Assembly: GCF_026340305.1 (NCBI RefSeq)
Contig: NZ_JAPEPI010000004.1
Span: 424,431 to 488,430 of the forward strand
Direction of reading: 5' to 3'
DNA: 64,000 bases
From: Streptomyces sp. NBC_01381
GTDB taxonomy: Bacteria; Actinomycetota; Actinomycetes; Streptomycetales; Streptomycetaceae
In this document: positions 17,489-26,105 of the stretch, in pieces
How the letters are laid out: every line of letters starts with the position of its first letter
How positions within the stretch are numbered: the stretch's first letter is position 1
Translations under genes and position numbers: made by a program
The notes under the pieces: model-generated
What the model was told of the DNA's origin: nothing
Databases searched by the model: none
Seen by the model: only the letters and a program-made list of their open reading frames with translations

Positions 17489-18424
17489 GTGACGGATACA
17501 GGAGAGGCCTCGCCCACACCGGCCGGCGCTGCAGGGCGGCACGTGCGCGTGCCGCCGGTCAACGCCGCGGCAGCTGAGGTCCTTGCCCAGTGGGCGGCAG
17601 CCGACGCCGATGTCACCCTGGACGCCACGCATCTGGACCTTTCAGGGGCCGACCTGTCCGGCGCCGACTTGTGCAGCGCGCTGTTCTGCCCGTCGACCGC
17701 CCGCGGCACCCTGCTGCGGAAAGCGGATCTTTACCGGGCGAACCTCGGCTGGTCGGACCTCACCGGCGCGGTGCTGACCGGGGCCTGCCTGGTCAAGGCC
17801 GAGCTGACCGAGACCGTGCTGCGCGATGCCGACCTGACGGGAGCCAACCTCGGCAGCGCGGACCTGTACGCGGTCGATGCCCGCGGAGCGCGGCTCAGGG
17901 AAGCGCGCCTCGACGGCGCCTCGCTGCTCGGCGCCACTCGGCTGGAAGGCGCCGACCTGACCGGAGCCGGCGTGGCCCGCACGAGTTTCCAGGTCGTCCT
18001 CGACGAACGCACCGAGCTCCGGGGTCTGCACGGCAGCATCTTCGGGCCCGCCTTCGTCGCCGACCACGCCGACCACGCCGACCACGCCGACCGACGCCAA
18101 CTGGCCGGTCTGGAACTCGAGTTGTGGCTCGCTGATCGAGGCGCAACGGTGGAGGTCCTCAACTCGCCCGCAGACACCACGACGTACTACGCGCGCATCT
18201 GTGAGGAGTTCCCGCGCAGCAATCCGGCAGGCATCGTGCGCCGCCGTCGGGCCGGAACCACCGTCCGCGACGACGCCTTCACCCGAAACCTGCGCTGGGA
18301 ACCGACGGAGTACCTGCGCCGCTACGCACTCGGCCACAACGACGTCGACCACGTCGAGATCACACCGGCAGAAGCCGATGCCTTCGTTCACCGCATCACC
18401 CGAAAGCACAGGGCGGAGGACTGA
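17489..18424 (+). CDS. Pentapeptide-repeat protein
   Basis: A 311-residue protein. Residues 45-165 are A(D/N)LxX pentapeptides (LSGADLSGADL, RKADLYRANL, ADLTGANLGSADL, GARLREARLDGASL) that fold as a right-handed quadrilateral beta-helix; some such proteins mimic DNA and protect gyrase. A short DHADHADHAD run follows near residue 192, then a separate C-terminal domain of about 110 residues (LELELWLADRGATVEVLNSP to HRITRKHRAED) of unknown type. GTG 17489 is the start. Target protein unknown. Confidence 0.85.
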   Translation: MTDTGEASPTPAGAAGRHVRVPPVNAAAAEVLAQWAAADADVTLDATHLDLSGADLSGADLCSALFCPSTARGTLLRKADLYRANLGWSDLTGAVLTGACLVKAELTETVLRDADLTGANLGSADLYAVDARGARLREARLDGASLLGATRLEGADLTGAGVARTSFQVVLDERTELRGLHGSIFGPAFVADHADHADHADRRQLAGLELELWLADRGATVEVLNSPADTTTYYARICEEFPRSNPAGIVRRRRAGTTVRDDAFTRNLRWEPTEYLRRYALGHNDVDHVEITPAEADAFVHRITRKHRAED

Positions 18425-18535
18425 ACCGGCGACGGCAGCACGCCCAGGAACCAACAGTCACCGGCGGCCTGCTCAGCCCTGGTCGGCACGTAGGCTGGCG
18501 GCCGAACGTACGACGGAAGAGGGAGGCGGCGTCGG

Positions 18536-19162
18536 ATGGGCGGAGATGTTCTGCGCTGGAGCGAATACCGCAGCATGCCGTGGAAGAACGGCGGCGGTAC
18601 GACCCGGGAGGTCGCGTCGGGCGCCGTACAGGCGCCGCTCGCTTCGGCGGAGCCCGCGGACGGCTTCGACTGGCGGGTGAGCATCGCGGACGTGGATGCG
18701 GGAGGCCCCTTCTCCTCCTTTCCCGGAATCGACCGCGTGATCACCCTGGTCGAGGGCGAAGGCATGGTGCTGACCGTGGACGGGACCCCGCAATCGGTCG
18801 GGCCGTTGAGCCCCTTCGCCTTCTCCGGCGACGCGGTGACGGACTGCCGGCTGGAGGCGGGCGCGGTGCGCGACATGAATGTGATGACCCGCAGGGGCCG
18901 GGCTACGGCACGGGTGCGGATGGTCACCGTCGCCGCCGCACAGGATGCGGAGATGGCGTGCGCCGAGGGCGAGACCCTGCTCGTCATGACCGCCACCGAG
19001 GGGATCGCCGTCGGCGGAGCGGACGGGCGGGAGACCGCGCTCGGCCGTCTCGACTGCGTACGCCACGAGGGCCCGGGGGCGCTGACGCTACGGGGAGACG
19101 GCTCGGTGGCCGAGATCAGGATCACCGCGGCGCTGACGGTTGGCGGCTCCCACGAGTGGTGA
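18536..19162 (+). CDS. HutD-family cupin protein
   Basis: A 208-residue bicupin. PWKNGGGTTREV (residues 15-26) is the HutD/Ves signature, and VITLVEGEGMVLTVDG with LSPFAFSGDA form the cupin barrel. HutD is linked to histidine utilisation, but no other hut gene is nearby, so its role here is open. It ends 30 bases before the upstream reading frame of the ABC-F gene. Confidence 0.87.
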   Translation: MGGDVLRWSEYRSMPWKNGGGTTREVASGAVQAPLASAEPADGFDWRVSIADVDAGGPFSSFPGIDRVITLVEGEGMVLTVDGTPQSVGPLSPFAFSGDAVTDCRLEAGAVRDMNVMTRRGRATARVRMVTVAAAQDAEMACAEGETLLVMTATEGIAVGGADGRETALGRLDCVRHEGPGALTLRGDGSVAEIRITAALTVGGSHEW

Positions 19163-19191
19163 CGAGACGAAACGTCTTGTATAGTGCGGGC
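19157..19191 (+). promoter_or_regulatory. Promoter of ABC-F gene with overlapping palindrome
   Basis: A TATAGT -10 hexamer at 19180-19185 predicts transcription starting at or next to the ATG at 19192. The spacer holds a perfect inverted repeat AGACG-AAA-CGTCT (19165-19177), the size and position expected for a TetR-type repressor site. The -35 (TGGTGA at 19157) is weak, consistent with control. Confidence 0.55.
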
Positions 19192-19215
19192 ATGGCTTTC
19201 TTCTACTTTCTCTGA
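19192..19215 (+). CDS. Leaderless short upstream reading frame (MAFFYFL)
   Basis: A seven-codon frame, ATG to TGA, encoding MAFFYFL, begins at the predicted transcription start. The peptide is almost all hydrophobic and aromatic. After its stop a hairpin can form: GGGCA (19220-19224) with TGCCC (19247-19251) and CGGC with GCCG inside. Short leaderless coding stretches before ABC-F and erm genes regulate by drug-stalled ribosomes, so this is a probable attenuation leader. Confidence 0.6.
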   Translation: MAFFYFL

Positions 19216-19282
19216 GTCCGGGCACGGCCGACGACGCCGTTTCTGCTGCCCGTAGACCCTTCGCATTCCCAGGGAAAGTCAC

Positions 19283-20977
19283 ATGCGCGAACGCGCCTAT
19301 ACCGCTGTGCCCGCTGCCGTGGCGCAGCTGTCCGTCAAAGACGTCACCAAGTCCTACGGCACCCGGATCATCCTCGACCAGGTCAATTTCACCGTCCGCC
19401 CGGGCGAGAAGGCCGCCGTCATCGGCGAGAACGGCTCCGGCAAGTCCACCTTGCTGCGGCTCCTCGCCGCTGCCGAGGTGCCGGACGCCGGAGAGATCAC
19501 CGTCAGTTTCTCCGGAGGCATCGGCCACCTCGCCCAGACCCTCGACCTCGACCCCCACTGCACCGTGCAGGACGCCGTCGATCTCGCGCTGGCCGAACTG
19601 CGCGACATGGAGCGGCAGTTGCGCACGGCCGAGGAGCACCTCGGCGAGGCATCGCAAGAGGAACTCGCCGCGTACGGCGAGCTGCTGATCGCGTACGAGG
19701 AACGCGGCGGATACGAGGCGGACGTCCGCGTGGACGCCGCCCTGCACGGGCTCGGGCTCGCCGGGATCACCCGAGAGCGCGTGCTCGGTTCGCTCTCCGG
19801 CGGCGAGCAGTCGCGGCTCGCACTCGCCTGCGTGCCGGCCGCAGCCCCAGAACTGCTGCTCCTGGACGAGCCGACGAACCACCTCGACGCGGCGGCCGTG
19901 CACTGGCTCGAGGAGCACCTGCGCGCGCACCGCGGCACCGTCGTCGCGGTCACCCACGACCGCGGCTTCCTGGAACGCACCGCCACCACGATCCTCGAGG
20001 TCGACCGGGATGCCCGCACGGTGCACCGGTACGGCGACGGCTGGGCCGGCCACCGCACCGCGAAGGCCGGCGCCCGACGCCGCGCGGAACAGGAATACGC
20101 CACCTGGCTCGAGGAGGTGGCCCGCGCAGAGGATCTGCTTGAGGCCGCCGGGAAGCGACTGGCCACCACCGGCAAGGACCCACAGCAGGGCTTCGGCAAG
20201 CACCGCCGCTCGCATGAGGCAAAGCTCGGCGGGCAGGTGCGCTCCGTCCGGGAGCGGCTGGCCCACCTGCGGCGCAACCCGGTGGCGGCGCCACCCGAAC
20301 CGCTGCGGTTCACGGCGGCGCTGACGGCGGCGGGCGCCACGCATTCAGGGAAGGACCCTTCCCAAAGCGCTCGTCTTCGCTCAAGCGGCAGCGGACAAGG
20401 ACAACCCATTGCCGAGCTCGACGGCGTAAGCGTCGGCGAGCGGCTGCGTCTGCACGGGCTCCTCACGATTGCGCCCGGGCAGCGGCTGCTGGTCACGGGC
20501 GAGAACGGGGCAGGCAAGACGACACTGCTGCGCGTCCTGGCGGGCGACCTCCAGCCGGACACAGGGGCGGTGCGCCGACCGGCACGCATCGGGTATCTGG
20601 CGCAGGAGCTGCCCGCGCGCTCCACACGGCTCCCGCTGCTCGCCGCCTACGCGGCCGGACATCCCGGGCCGCCGGAGGAGTACGCCGATCAGCTGCTGGC
20701 GCTGGGGCTGTTCCGTGAGCAGGATCTGGACGTCCCGGTCGCGCTGCTGTCCGCGGGGCAGCAGCGGCGCCTGCAGATCGCGAGGCTGGTGACCCGGCCC
20801 GCGGACCTTCTCGTACTCGACGAGCCGACGAACCACATCGCGCTCGACCTGGTCGAGGACCTGGAGGCGGCGCTCGCGGCGTACCCGGGGGCGGTGGTCA
20901 CGGTCTCGCACGACCGCGACTTCCGCGAGCGCTTCCCGGGTGAGCGGCTGGAGCTGCGCCGTGGCCGCAGATGCTGA
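19283..20977 (+). CDS. ABC-F ribosome-protection protein (antibiotic resistance type)
   Basis: A 564-residue cytosolic twin-ATPase with no membrane domain. ABC1: Walker A GENGSGKST (48-56), signature LSGGEQSRLALA, Walker B LLLLDEPTNHLDAAAVH. The linker (about residues 245-345) is charged and helical, where ABC-F proteins reach the ribosome. ABC2: GENGAGKTT (about 406-414), a degenerate signature LLSAGQQRRLQIARL, and LLVLDEPTNHIALDL. It resembles the Streptomyces self-resistance group (TlrC, OleB, LmrC type), which removes macrolide, lincosamide or streptogramin-type drugs. The upstream short frame and palindrome suggest inducible expression. Confidence 0.92.
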   Translation: MRERAYTAVPAAVAQLSVKDVTKSYGTRIILDQVNFTVRPGEKAAVIGENGSGKSTLLRLLAAAEVPDAGEITVSFSGGIGHLAQTLDLDPHCTVQDAVDLALAELRDMERQLRTAEEHLGEASQEELAAYGELLIAYEERGGYEADVRVDAALHGLGLAGITRERVLGSLSGGEQSRLALACVPAAAPELLLLDEPTNHLDAAAVHWLEEHLRAHRGTVVAVTHDRGFLERTATTILEVDRDARTVHRYGDGWAGHRTAKAGARRRAEQEYATWLEEVARAEDLLEAAGKRLATTGKDPQQGFGKHRRSHEAKLGGQVRSVRERLAHLRRNPVAAPPEPLRFTAALTAAGATHSGKDPSQSARLRSSGSGQGQPIAELDGVSVGERLRLHGLLTIAPGQRLLVTGENGAGKTTLLRVLAGDLQPDTGAVRRPARIGYLAQELPARSTRLPLLAAYAAGHPGPPEEYADQLLALGLFREQDLDVPVALLSAGQQRRLQIARLVTRPADLLVLDEPTNHIALDLVEDLEAALAAYPGAVVTVSHDRDFRERFPGERLELRRGRRC

Positions 20978-21092
20978 CCCTCGCACGCGAGCGTCCCTCC
21001 ATGAACAGCTCTTCCATGAACAGCTCCTGCATGGACTGCCTGCACGCCCGCCTCGACCTGCCGCTGTGCGGCTGCGAACGGATCCGCCGGGG

Positions 21093-21989
21093 GCCATGTG
21101 GCCCCCTATACGGGACTTGGCGTGCGGCTGCGCTCCGTGGGGCCTGAGGTGACCCTGGCCACCCATGAGCGGTTCGAACAGGCGGTGACCGCCCACGGAC
21201 TCGGCTTCCGGGCCCTGCCCGTCGATCTGCGCCAGGAGTTGGCCTCGCAGGTCGGCCAAGGGCTGGCCCGAGCGGTCAGCCCGCCCGTGGCCATGGCGCG
21301 AGTGACACGTATGGCACGGTCGTTCATGCCCCGGCTGACCCGCGGCGTCGCAGACGCCGTACGGCAAGGCGCCGACGTTGTGCCGAGTTCCACGGTCACC
21401 GACCCCGTGCTCACCGGTGGCCGCTCATTCGGATCGCACGGCAACCGCCTTGCCGCCTACGCCCTGTGGGCCGGCACCGACCACACCTTCGCCCCCGCCG
21501 TCGGCGCCCTGCGCCGCGAACTGGGGCTGCCGCGCCGGAGGTTCGGCGGCATGCCGGGCCTGCCACGCGGGCGCAGTGTCCTGCACGGCTTCAGCCCGCG
21601 GATCGTCCCCCGCCCGACGGACTGGCCCCAAGGACACGAGGTCTGCGGCTACTGGTGGCCCCAACCTCCACCCGGCTGGGAGCCCGACCAGCGGCTGCTG
21701 GACTTCCTCGACGCGGGCCCGCCACCGGTCTTCGCCGGCTTCGGCAGCTTCGTCACCGCCGACGTCGAACGGCTGAGCACCCTGCTCGCCGACGCCATGC
21801 GCCGCGCGAGAGTACGCGGCATCATCCAGGCCGGCTGGAGCGGCCTGCACGCTGACCCCGTCCCGGTCCAGCTGGACCAGCACTTCTGGGCCCCGGGACA
21901 TCGCCGCCGCCCTCGCCCGCGAAGACGGCACACGCCAAGTCCTCACGGCCATCGAGCGGCTCGCCCCTTCCGGCAGCAACATCCCTTGA
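21093..21989 (+). pseudogene. Degraded GT1-family glycosyltransferase (sterol glucosyltransferase-like)
   Basis: The frame GHVAPYTGLGVRLRSVGPEV resembles the N-terminal loop of GT1 glycosyltransferases, and DWPQGHEVCGYWWPQPPPGW followed by AGPPPVFAGFGSFVTADVE is the donor-domain opening. The middle is shortened after VVPSSTVTDPVLTGG. At about 21890 the frame breaks and the rest resumes as RDIAAALAREDGTRQVLTAI in another frame, ending at 21989. The diagnostic H-H-G-G-x-G-T donor loop is missing altogether, so the enzyme cannot be active. The order follows sterol/UDP-glucose transferases more than macrolide ones. Confidence 0.75.
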
Positions 21990-22209
21990 CGACGGTATCC
22001 GCAACTCCCCAAATCCCTGGCGCTATTGGGCCTCCAACCATTGCGGTACGGCCCTACCGCAATGGTTTACGGCGAATGTCAAACCTGGATGTGACGCCAG
22101 TGGTCTGTGCATTCCGTAGTTTCGGTGGCGACCAGTTCCGTACGTGTGGACGGGAATCAGCGCGCACGGACGGAACAGAAAGCACGGAACAGAAATGGGG
22201 GATACGAGA

Positions 22210-22527
22210 ATGCTGACGATGAAGCACAAGACAATGATCGGCTCGGCCGCTGTCGTAGTGGCAGGTGCACTGGGCGCGACTTCGGCAGTGGCTGCTCCTG
22301 CACAGGCCGCCGCGGGCGGTACCGCGCCTGCGTGTATCGAGCGCAGTTACGTGAACAACGCCGACGGCGGAATGCAGGCCTGGCCGTACAACAACTGCGG
22401 CAAGACCATGCGGATCAGGATCATCGTCCACAACTGGCGTGACACCTCCTGCCAGTCCATACCGAACAAGCACGGTGCGTTCTTCCAGACGCCGGGTGGA
22501 CGGTACGACCGGACCGCGGTCTGCTGA
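22210..22527 (+). CDS. Small secreted four-cysteine protein, possibly tendamistat-like
   Basis: 105 residues from ATG 22210, 7 bases after a GGGGGA ribosome site; an upstream ATG at 22198 shares that site. A signal peptide ends near APAQAAA. The mature protein (APACIERSYVNNADGGMQAW to RTAVC) has four cysteines spaced C-x19-C-x17-C-x22-C. In tendamistat, an alpha-amylase inhibitor, the cysteine spacing C-x15-C-x17-C-x27-C and NGC motif are similar, but the inhibitory WRY is absent. Function is therefore open; an exported binding or inhibitor protein is likely. Confidence 0.6.
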   Translation: MLTMKHKTMIGSAAVVVAGALGATSAVAAPAQAAAGGTAPACIERSYVNNADGGMQAWPYNNCGKTMRIRIIVHNWRDTSCQSIPNKHGAFFQTPGGRYDRTAVC

Positions 22528-22566
22528 GACACCGTCAGGAGATGATCGACAGCTGAACACGGGAGC

Positions 22567-22599
22567 GCGGCCCGGCCACCATGAGGCAGCCGGGCCCGC
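22567..22599 (+). terminator. Factor-independent-type terminator hairpin
   Basis: GCGGCCCGGC (22567-22576) pairs with GCCGGGCCCGC (22589-22599) with one bulge, a stable GC-rich stem 40 bases after the secreted protein's stop. No T-run follows, as usual in Streptomyces. Confidence 0.55.
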
Positions 22600-22629
22600 T
22601 GTCTCAAGCGGCCGGTAGCGTCGGCGTCC

Positions 22630-23064
22630 ATGACCTGCGTTGAACTGACCGATGGCGTAGAGGACTTCGGCCGCCTGGCCGGTCTCGTGGAGGAGACGGG
22701 TGAACGTGTGATCCTCACCGAGGACGGTACGCCGGTGAGCGTGCTGCTCCCGGCAGCTGAGCTGGCTGAGCTGGAGTACTGGGCGCAGCGCGGGCTGCGC
22801 GCTCCGATACCCCTGCCTGAAGCAGCCGAGGAATGGCCACCAGGACCGGCACAACACGGCCCGTACATGCGGTATGTGCACGTGGACGGCGGGCAGATGA
22901 CGTTCACCCGGGACCGCGTGCTGGTGGCCGAGTTGCGCGATGCTGCGTGGCTTGACTGGCTGGAGGAGCAGGCGCTGCACGCACGTCAGGGGTACATGAG
23001 CCCGAAGCAGGCGGCGGCGTTCGCCGAGTTCCTCGCCCGCCAGCCCCCGGTGGGCGAGCAGTAG
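22630..23064 (+). CDS. Phd/YefM-type antitoxin-like protein, no toxin partner seen
   Basis: A 144-residue protein whose first half (VEDFGRLAGLVEETGERVIL, TEDGTPVSVLLPAAELAEL) matches Phd/YefM N-terminal DNA-binding antitoxins. The C-terminal half (MRYVHVDGGQMTFTRDRVLV, WLDWLEEQALHAR) is not typical of that family and may be a fusion. No RelE- or Doc-like gene is adjacent, so it is probably an orphan or a repressor of a distant toxin. Confidence 0.62.
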   Translation: MTCVELTDGVEDFGRLAGLVEETGERVILTEDGTPVSVLLPAAELAELEYWAQRGLRAPIPLPEAAEEWPPGPAQHGPYMRYVHVDGGQMTFTRDRVLVAELRDAAWLDWLEEQALHARQGYMSPKQAAAFAEFLARQPPVGEQ

Positions 23065-23215
23065 CAAGCCGCTGGCGTGGGCGCGCCCCCGCCACGCCAC
23101 GCGGCGGATCGAGTTCCGGTGTTGCGTCGCTGCTGGATGACGCACCATGGGCCGCAGGGGGTGACGCTGCCCCGCGGGTGCGCCGGATCGGGCACCGAGG
23201 GGAGGAGGAGAAGCG

Positions 23216-24208
23216 GTGGACGGGCATCGATCAGAGGCGACGGCGACGGCGATGACGACGGCGTTGGCGGCGGAGATGAGAGAGGTGGTGCGGGCACTGC
23301 TGTCCGTGCTGGACCCGGAGCAGGTGCGCGAGCTGCGCGCGGGGCCCGCCCGGCTGGACGCGCCCGAGCTGCGGGAGTGGACGTATCTGCCGGGCGGGCG
23401 CCCTGGGCTGCCCACCGAGGGTCTTGGCGACCGGCAGCGCGAGGCTGTCGACGCGCTCCTCGCCACGGCGCACAGCGCGGCGGGAGCGGCGCTGGCGCAC
23501 GGGGCGATCGAGGTGGAACGGCACCGCCGAGCCATGGTCGGCGCCACGGGTGCCGACCGCTACTGGCTGCGGCTGCTGGGCGACCCGGAGGGCGACGGAC
23601 CTTGGGGCTGGCGGATGAACGGCCACCACCTCGCCGTACACGTATTGATCACGGCGGCCGGGATGCGGGTGACGCCACACTTCATCGGTGCGGAGCCGGC
23701 GCGCATCACACACGGTCCGCAGGCCGGCCGCAGGCTGCTGGGGCCGGAGGAGGATCTGGCCCGGGAGCTGGTCACGGACCTAGATGTCGGCCGACGGGCA
23801 GAGGCGGTCTTCGCCGCCGCGCCTCCGGACGACATCTTGACCCGCGCCGACCCCTTCGCCGATCCAGACCTGCTGCCGACCGGCCTCCCGTACGGCGACA
23901 TGACGCCCGGTCAGCAGCGGCTGCTTCAGCGTCTGGTGCGCCGCTACCTCGACCGCGCGCCCACGGCGTACGCGCAGGAGTGCTGGTCCGACGCCGTGGC
24001 GCGTGGACTGGACGCCCTCTCGTTCGCCTGGGCCGGTGGCCGCGCACCGGGGGACCGGCACTATTACTGCGTTCGGGCCCCGGACTTCCTCATCGAGTAC
24101 GACAACACCCAGGACGGCGGCAACCACGCCCACTCGGTCTGGCGGCACGTCCGCCACGACTGGGGCGCCGACCTTCTCCGCGCGCACTACACGGAACAGC
24201 ACGGGTGA
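23216..24208 (+). CDS. DUF3500 family protein
   Basis: A 330-residue protein of the DUF3500 family, of unknown function. Conserved blocks include DRYWLRLLGDPEGDGPWGWR, MNGHHLAVHVLITAAGMRVT, FAWAGGRAPGDRHYYCVRAP and FLIEYDNTQDGGNHAHSVWR. The His-rich motifs suggest metal or haem binding. GTG 23216 follows a GAGGAGGAG ribosome site. It is convergent with the LysM/SLT gene and shares a terminator with it. Confidence 0.85.
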   Translation: MDGHRSEATATAMTTALAAEMREVVRALLSVLDPEQVRELRAGPARLDAPELREWTYLPGGRPGLPTEGLGDRQREAVDALLATAHSAAGAALAHGAIEVERHRRAMVGATGADRYWLRLLGDPEGDGPWGWRMNGHHLAVHVLITAAGMRVTPHFIGAEPARITHGPQAGRRLLGPEEDLARELVTDLDVGRRAEAVFAAAPPDDILTRADPFADPDLLPTGLPYGDMTPGQQRLLQRLVRRYLDRAPTAYAQECWSDAVARGLDALSFAWAGGRAPGDRHYYCVRAPDFLIEYDNTQDGGNHAHSVWRHVRHDWGADLLRAHYTEQHG

Positions 24209-24261
24209 CTGAGCACTCGGCGCGGCCTGGACCAGGCACCTGGTCCGGCCTCGGACAGGCC

Positions 24262-24293
24262 TGAGCCCCGGACACATGGCGCGCCGGGGCTCA
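24262..24293. terminator. Bidirectional terminator hairpin
   Basis: TGAGCCCCGG and CCGGGGCTCA form a perfect 10-bp stem with a 12-base loop between two convergent genes, serving both directions. Confidence 0.7.
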
Positions 24294-24316
24294 CAGCGGA
24301 CGAGACGGGGTGCGGT

Positions 24317-25078
24317 CTAGTACGGGCCGTTCACGTTGTCGATCGAGCCGTACCGGTTGGCCGCGTAATTGCAGGCGGCGGTGATGTTGGCGACGGGGTC
24401 GTAGCTGTCCGTCGACGTGCCGGGCACGTGGTAGGCCTCGAACGTGGGGGCGATGACCTGCAGGAGCCCCTTGGACGGGGTTCCGGCGACAGCGTTGGAG
24501 TCCCAGTTGTTGATGGCCAGCGGGTTGCCGGAGGACTCGCGCATGATGTTGCGGTGGATGCCCTCGTAGGTGCCCGGGATGCCCTGCTGGGCCATGATGT
24601 CGAGCGACTCCTTGATCCAGCCGTCGAGGTCGTTGGTGTACGACTTCTTCGCCTGGGCGGCGGCGGGCTCGGCGGACGTGCTCTTGCGCTCGGAGCGGTC
24701 CGCCCGCTCGGCGGACGCCCTGGAGGCGGCCGACTTCTCCGCGGGCTCGGCGGAGGCCTTCTTGCCGAGGGTGAGCTTGAGGCCGGGGTGGATCAGCCGC
24801 GGGTCGTCGCCGAGGGCGCTGCGGTTGTCCTTGTACAGCTGCTTCCAGCCGCCGCTCAGGGAGTGCTCGCGGGCGATCTTGGAGAGGGAGTCGCCCGCGA
24901 CGACGACGTAGGTCTTCGCGGCGGCGGCGGGCTTGGCGGCCGGGGCGGCCTGCGCCGCGCCTGCGGAGGTCGCGCCGAGCACCGGGAGTACGAGGACGGC
25001 CCCGCCCGTGCCTGCGGCGGCGATGCCCCGGGTGAGCGGGCTGGACTTGGGACGGCGGTGCTTGCCCTTTGCAGGCAT
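24317..25078 (-). CDS. Secreted LysM/lytic transglycosylase-like cell-wall enzyme
   Basis: 253 residues. A signal peptide ends near GAAQAAP (residue 46). The LysM domain (TYVVVAGDSLSKIAREHSLS to HPGLKLTLG, 56-104) binds peptidoglycan, and after a Ser/Ala/Glu-rich linker a transglycosylase-like domain follows (IHRNIMRESSGNPLAINNWD, SKGLLQVIAPTFEAYHVPGT, ACNYAANRYG), with the catalytic Glu of IMRESSG. ATG 25078 is chosen because GGAGAGG lies 7 bases upstream. The leader carries a c-di-AMP-type riboswitch, which in actinobacteria controls such remodelling enzymes, so the gene is probably regulated at the RNA level by c-di-AMP. Confidence 0.9.
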   Translation of the reverse strand: MPAKGKHRRPKSSPLTRGIAAAGTGGAVLVLPVLGATSAGAAQAAPAAKPAAAAKTYVVVAGDSLSKIAREHSLSGGWKQLYKDNRSALGDDPRLIHPGLKLTLGKKASAEPAEKSAASRASAERADRSERKSTSAEPAAAQAKKSYTNDLDGWIKESLDIMAQQGIPGTYEGIHRNIMRESSGNPLAINNWDSNAVAGTPSKGLLQVIAPTFEAYHVPGTSTDSYDPVANITAACNYAANRYGSIDNVNGPY

Positions 25079-25086
25079 GGCGAATT

Positions 25087-25222
25087 CCTCTCCGTCGCCT
25101 ACGAGGTGAGCTGTCGGGTTCGGACGGGAGATGTCCGGTCGCACCGGGAATGCGACTTCACCCCGAGCCGATCCGGAATGCGGATCAGCGGCTTACCTGG
25201 GTCCCCCGCTCCTGCCGTGCGT
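25087..25222 (-). ncRNA. ydaO/yuaA-type c-di-AMP riboswitch
   Basis: On the minus strand, between 9 and 144 bases upstream of the LysM enzyme gene, the conserved elements appear in order: GCGGGGGACCCAGGTAAGCC, then CGGGGTGAAGTCGC, then CCGAACCCGACAGCTCACCT followed by CGTAGGCG. These match the ydaO aptamer as known upstream of Streptomyces cell-wall genes. The 3' end lies next to the ribosome site. c-di-AMP binding in this class usually turns expression off. Confidence 0.82.
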
Positions 25223-25798
25223 ATGTGAGTGGGTGGAAGAGTTGCCGGACGGCGGCAGGATTCGGCGTTCCATCCGGATTGACGGTGACGTTAGGCGAGA
25301 AAGCCCGGACGGAACAAGACACGAATTCGCATAGGGAATGTCTGAGGTCCGCCCTTGGCGACCAGAATGCCCGGCCCCCTTTGATCGAAAAGCCCAACTT
25401 TCTTTGCGCAGAACGGAAGTGCGCTCGGCGGCTCTCGAAACCCACGGCCGCCGGTGTGACTCATTTCACCGAATTGGGCGCAGGTCGATTTACGGCTTGG
25501 CGGCGTATCAGAGCGCGCAATTTGGCGCGACTATCCCGCAATGGTGACAGAATTTCCTTCACGCCATAAACAAGTTAAATGTGCAACTTTAGCCGTAAAT
25601 CTGGACATAGCGCTGAGGCTGATCGCCCTCTCAAAGCGGGCATTTCGCCGCCAGTGCCATCCCGGTGGCCCCGGACGCGGTGACGCCATGGCGACGATCC
25701 GGTGACGGCCCCTCACTAGAGTCGGCGGGCCGGTGACCGCGAGCGCGCCGCTCGGACGCGGCACCGGACGCGTCCGGCAGGAGGGGGAGGGCCGACCT
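25223..25798. other. Noncoding divergent region with upstream promoter of the riboswitch RNA
   Basis: About 575 bases between the riboswitch and the subtilase-associated genes. It is more AT-rich than its neighbours, particularly at 25330-25620, and holds no convincing gene. Its lower GC, promoter-like A/T runs and lack of coding bias fit a long 5' leader and promoter region, but no individual promoter could be placed with confidence. Confidence 0.5.
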
Positions 25799-26086
25799 GT
25801 GGCCGACGCCGCCGAAGTCATCGTCCTGCTCCGTGTTCAACTCCGTACGCCGCCGCCTCCCGCGACGGCAGCCACCGCGGATGTCCTGGACGTCCGGAAC
25901 CTTCTGGAGCGGCGATTCGGCGTCACGGCGGAGCCATTGCACCCCGGTGCCGACGACCCGGCCCTCATCGGATGGCAACGGGTCGCCGTCCCCGCCGACA
26001 GGGACGCCGAGGCCGTCGCCACGGCCCTGCGCGACCACCCGGCAGTCGAGGCCGCCTACGTGAAACCACTGGCGGACCTTCCGTAA
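25799..26086 (+). CDS. Free-standing propeptide-like protein, paralogue of the subtilase N-terminal region
   Basis: About 95 residues from GTG 25799 (GGAGGGGGAGG upstream). No signal peptide is seen. Its second half, VAVPADRDAEAVATALRDHP followed by AVEAAYVKP, matches FHVDAPTDQLDALAERLRAS and AVEGAYVKP in the N-terminal extension of the next gene's subtilase. The extension ends shortly before the catalytic domain, so it may act as a propeptide or inhibitor (compare I9-type inhibitors). The next gene starts 19 bases after this stop with a good ribosome site, so the two are likely one transcript. Confidence 0.68.
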   Translation: MADAAEVIVLLRVQLRTPPPPATAATADVLDVRNLLERRFGVTAEPLHPGADDPALIGWQRVAVPADRDAEAVATALRDHPAVEAAYVKPLADLP

Positions 26087-26105
26087 CGTGGTGAAGGAGT
26101 CAGCT

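Noticed and set aside
18065..18100. GACCACGCC tandem repeat as a regulatory array
   Set aside because: It is in frame and encodes DHADHADHAD in the pentapeptide-repeat protein.
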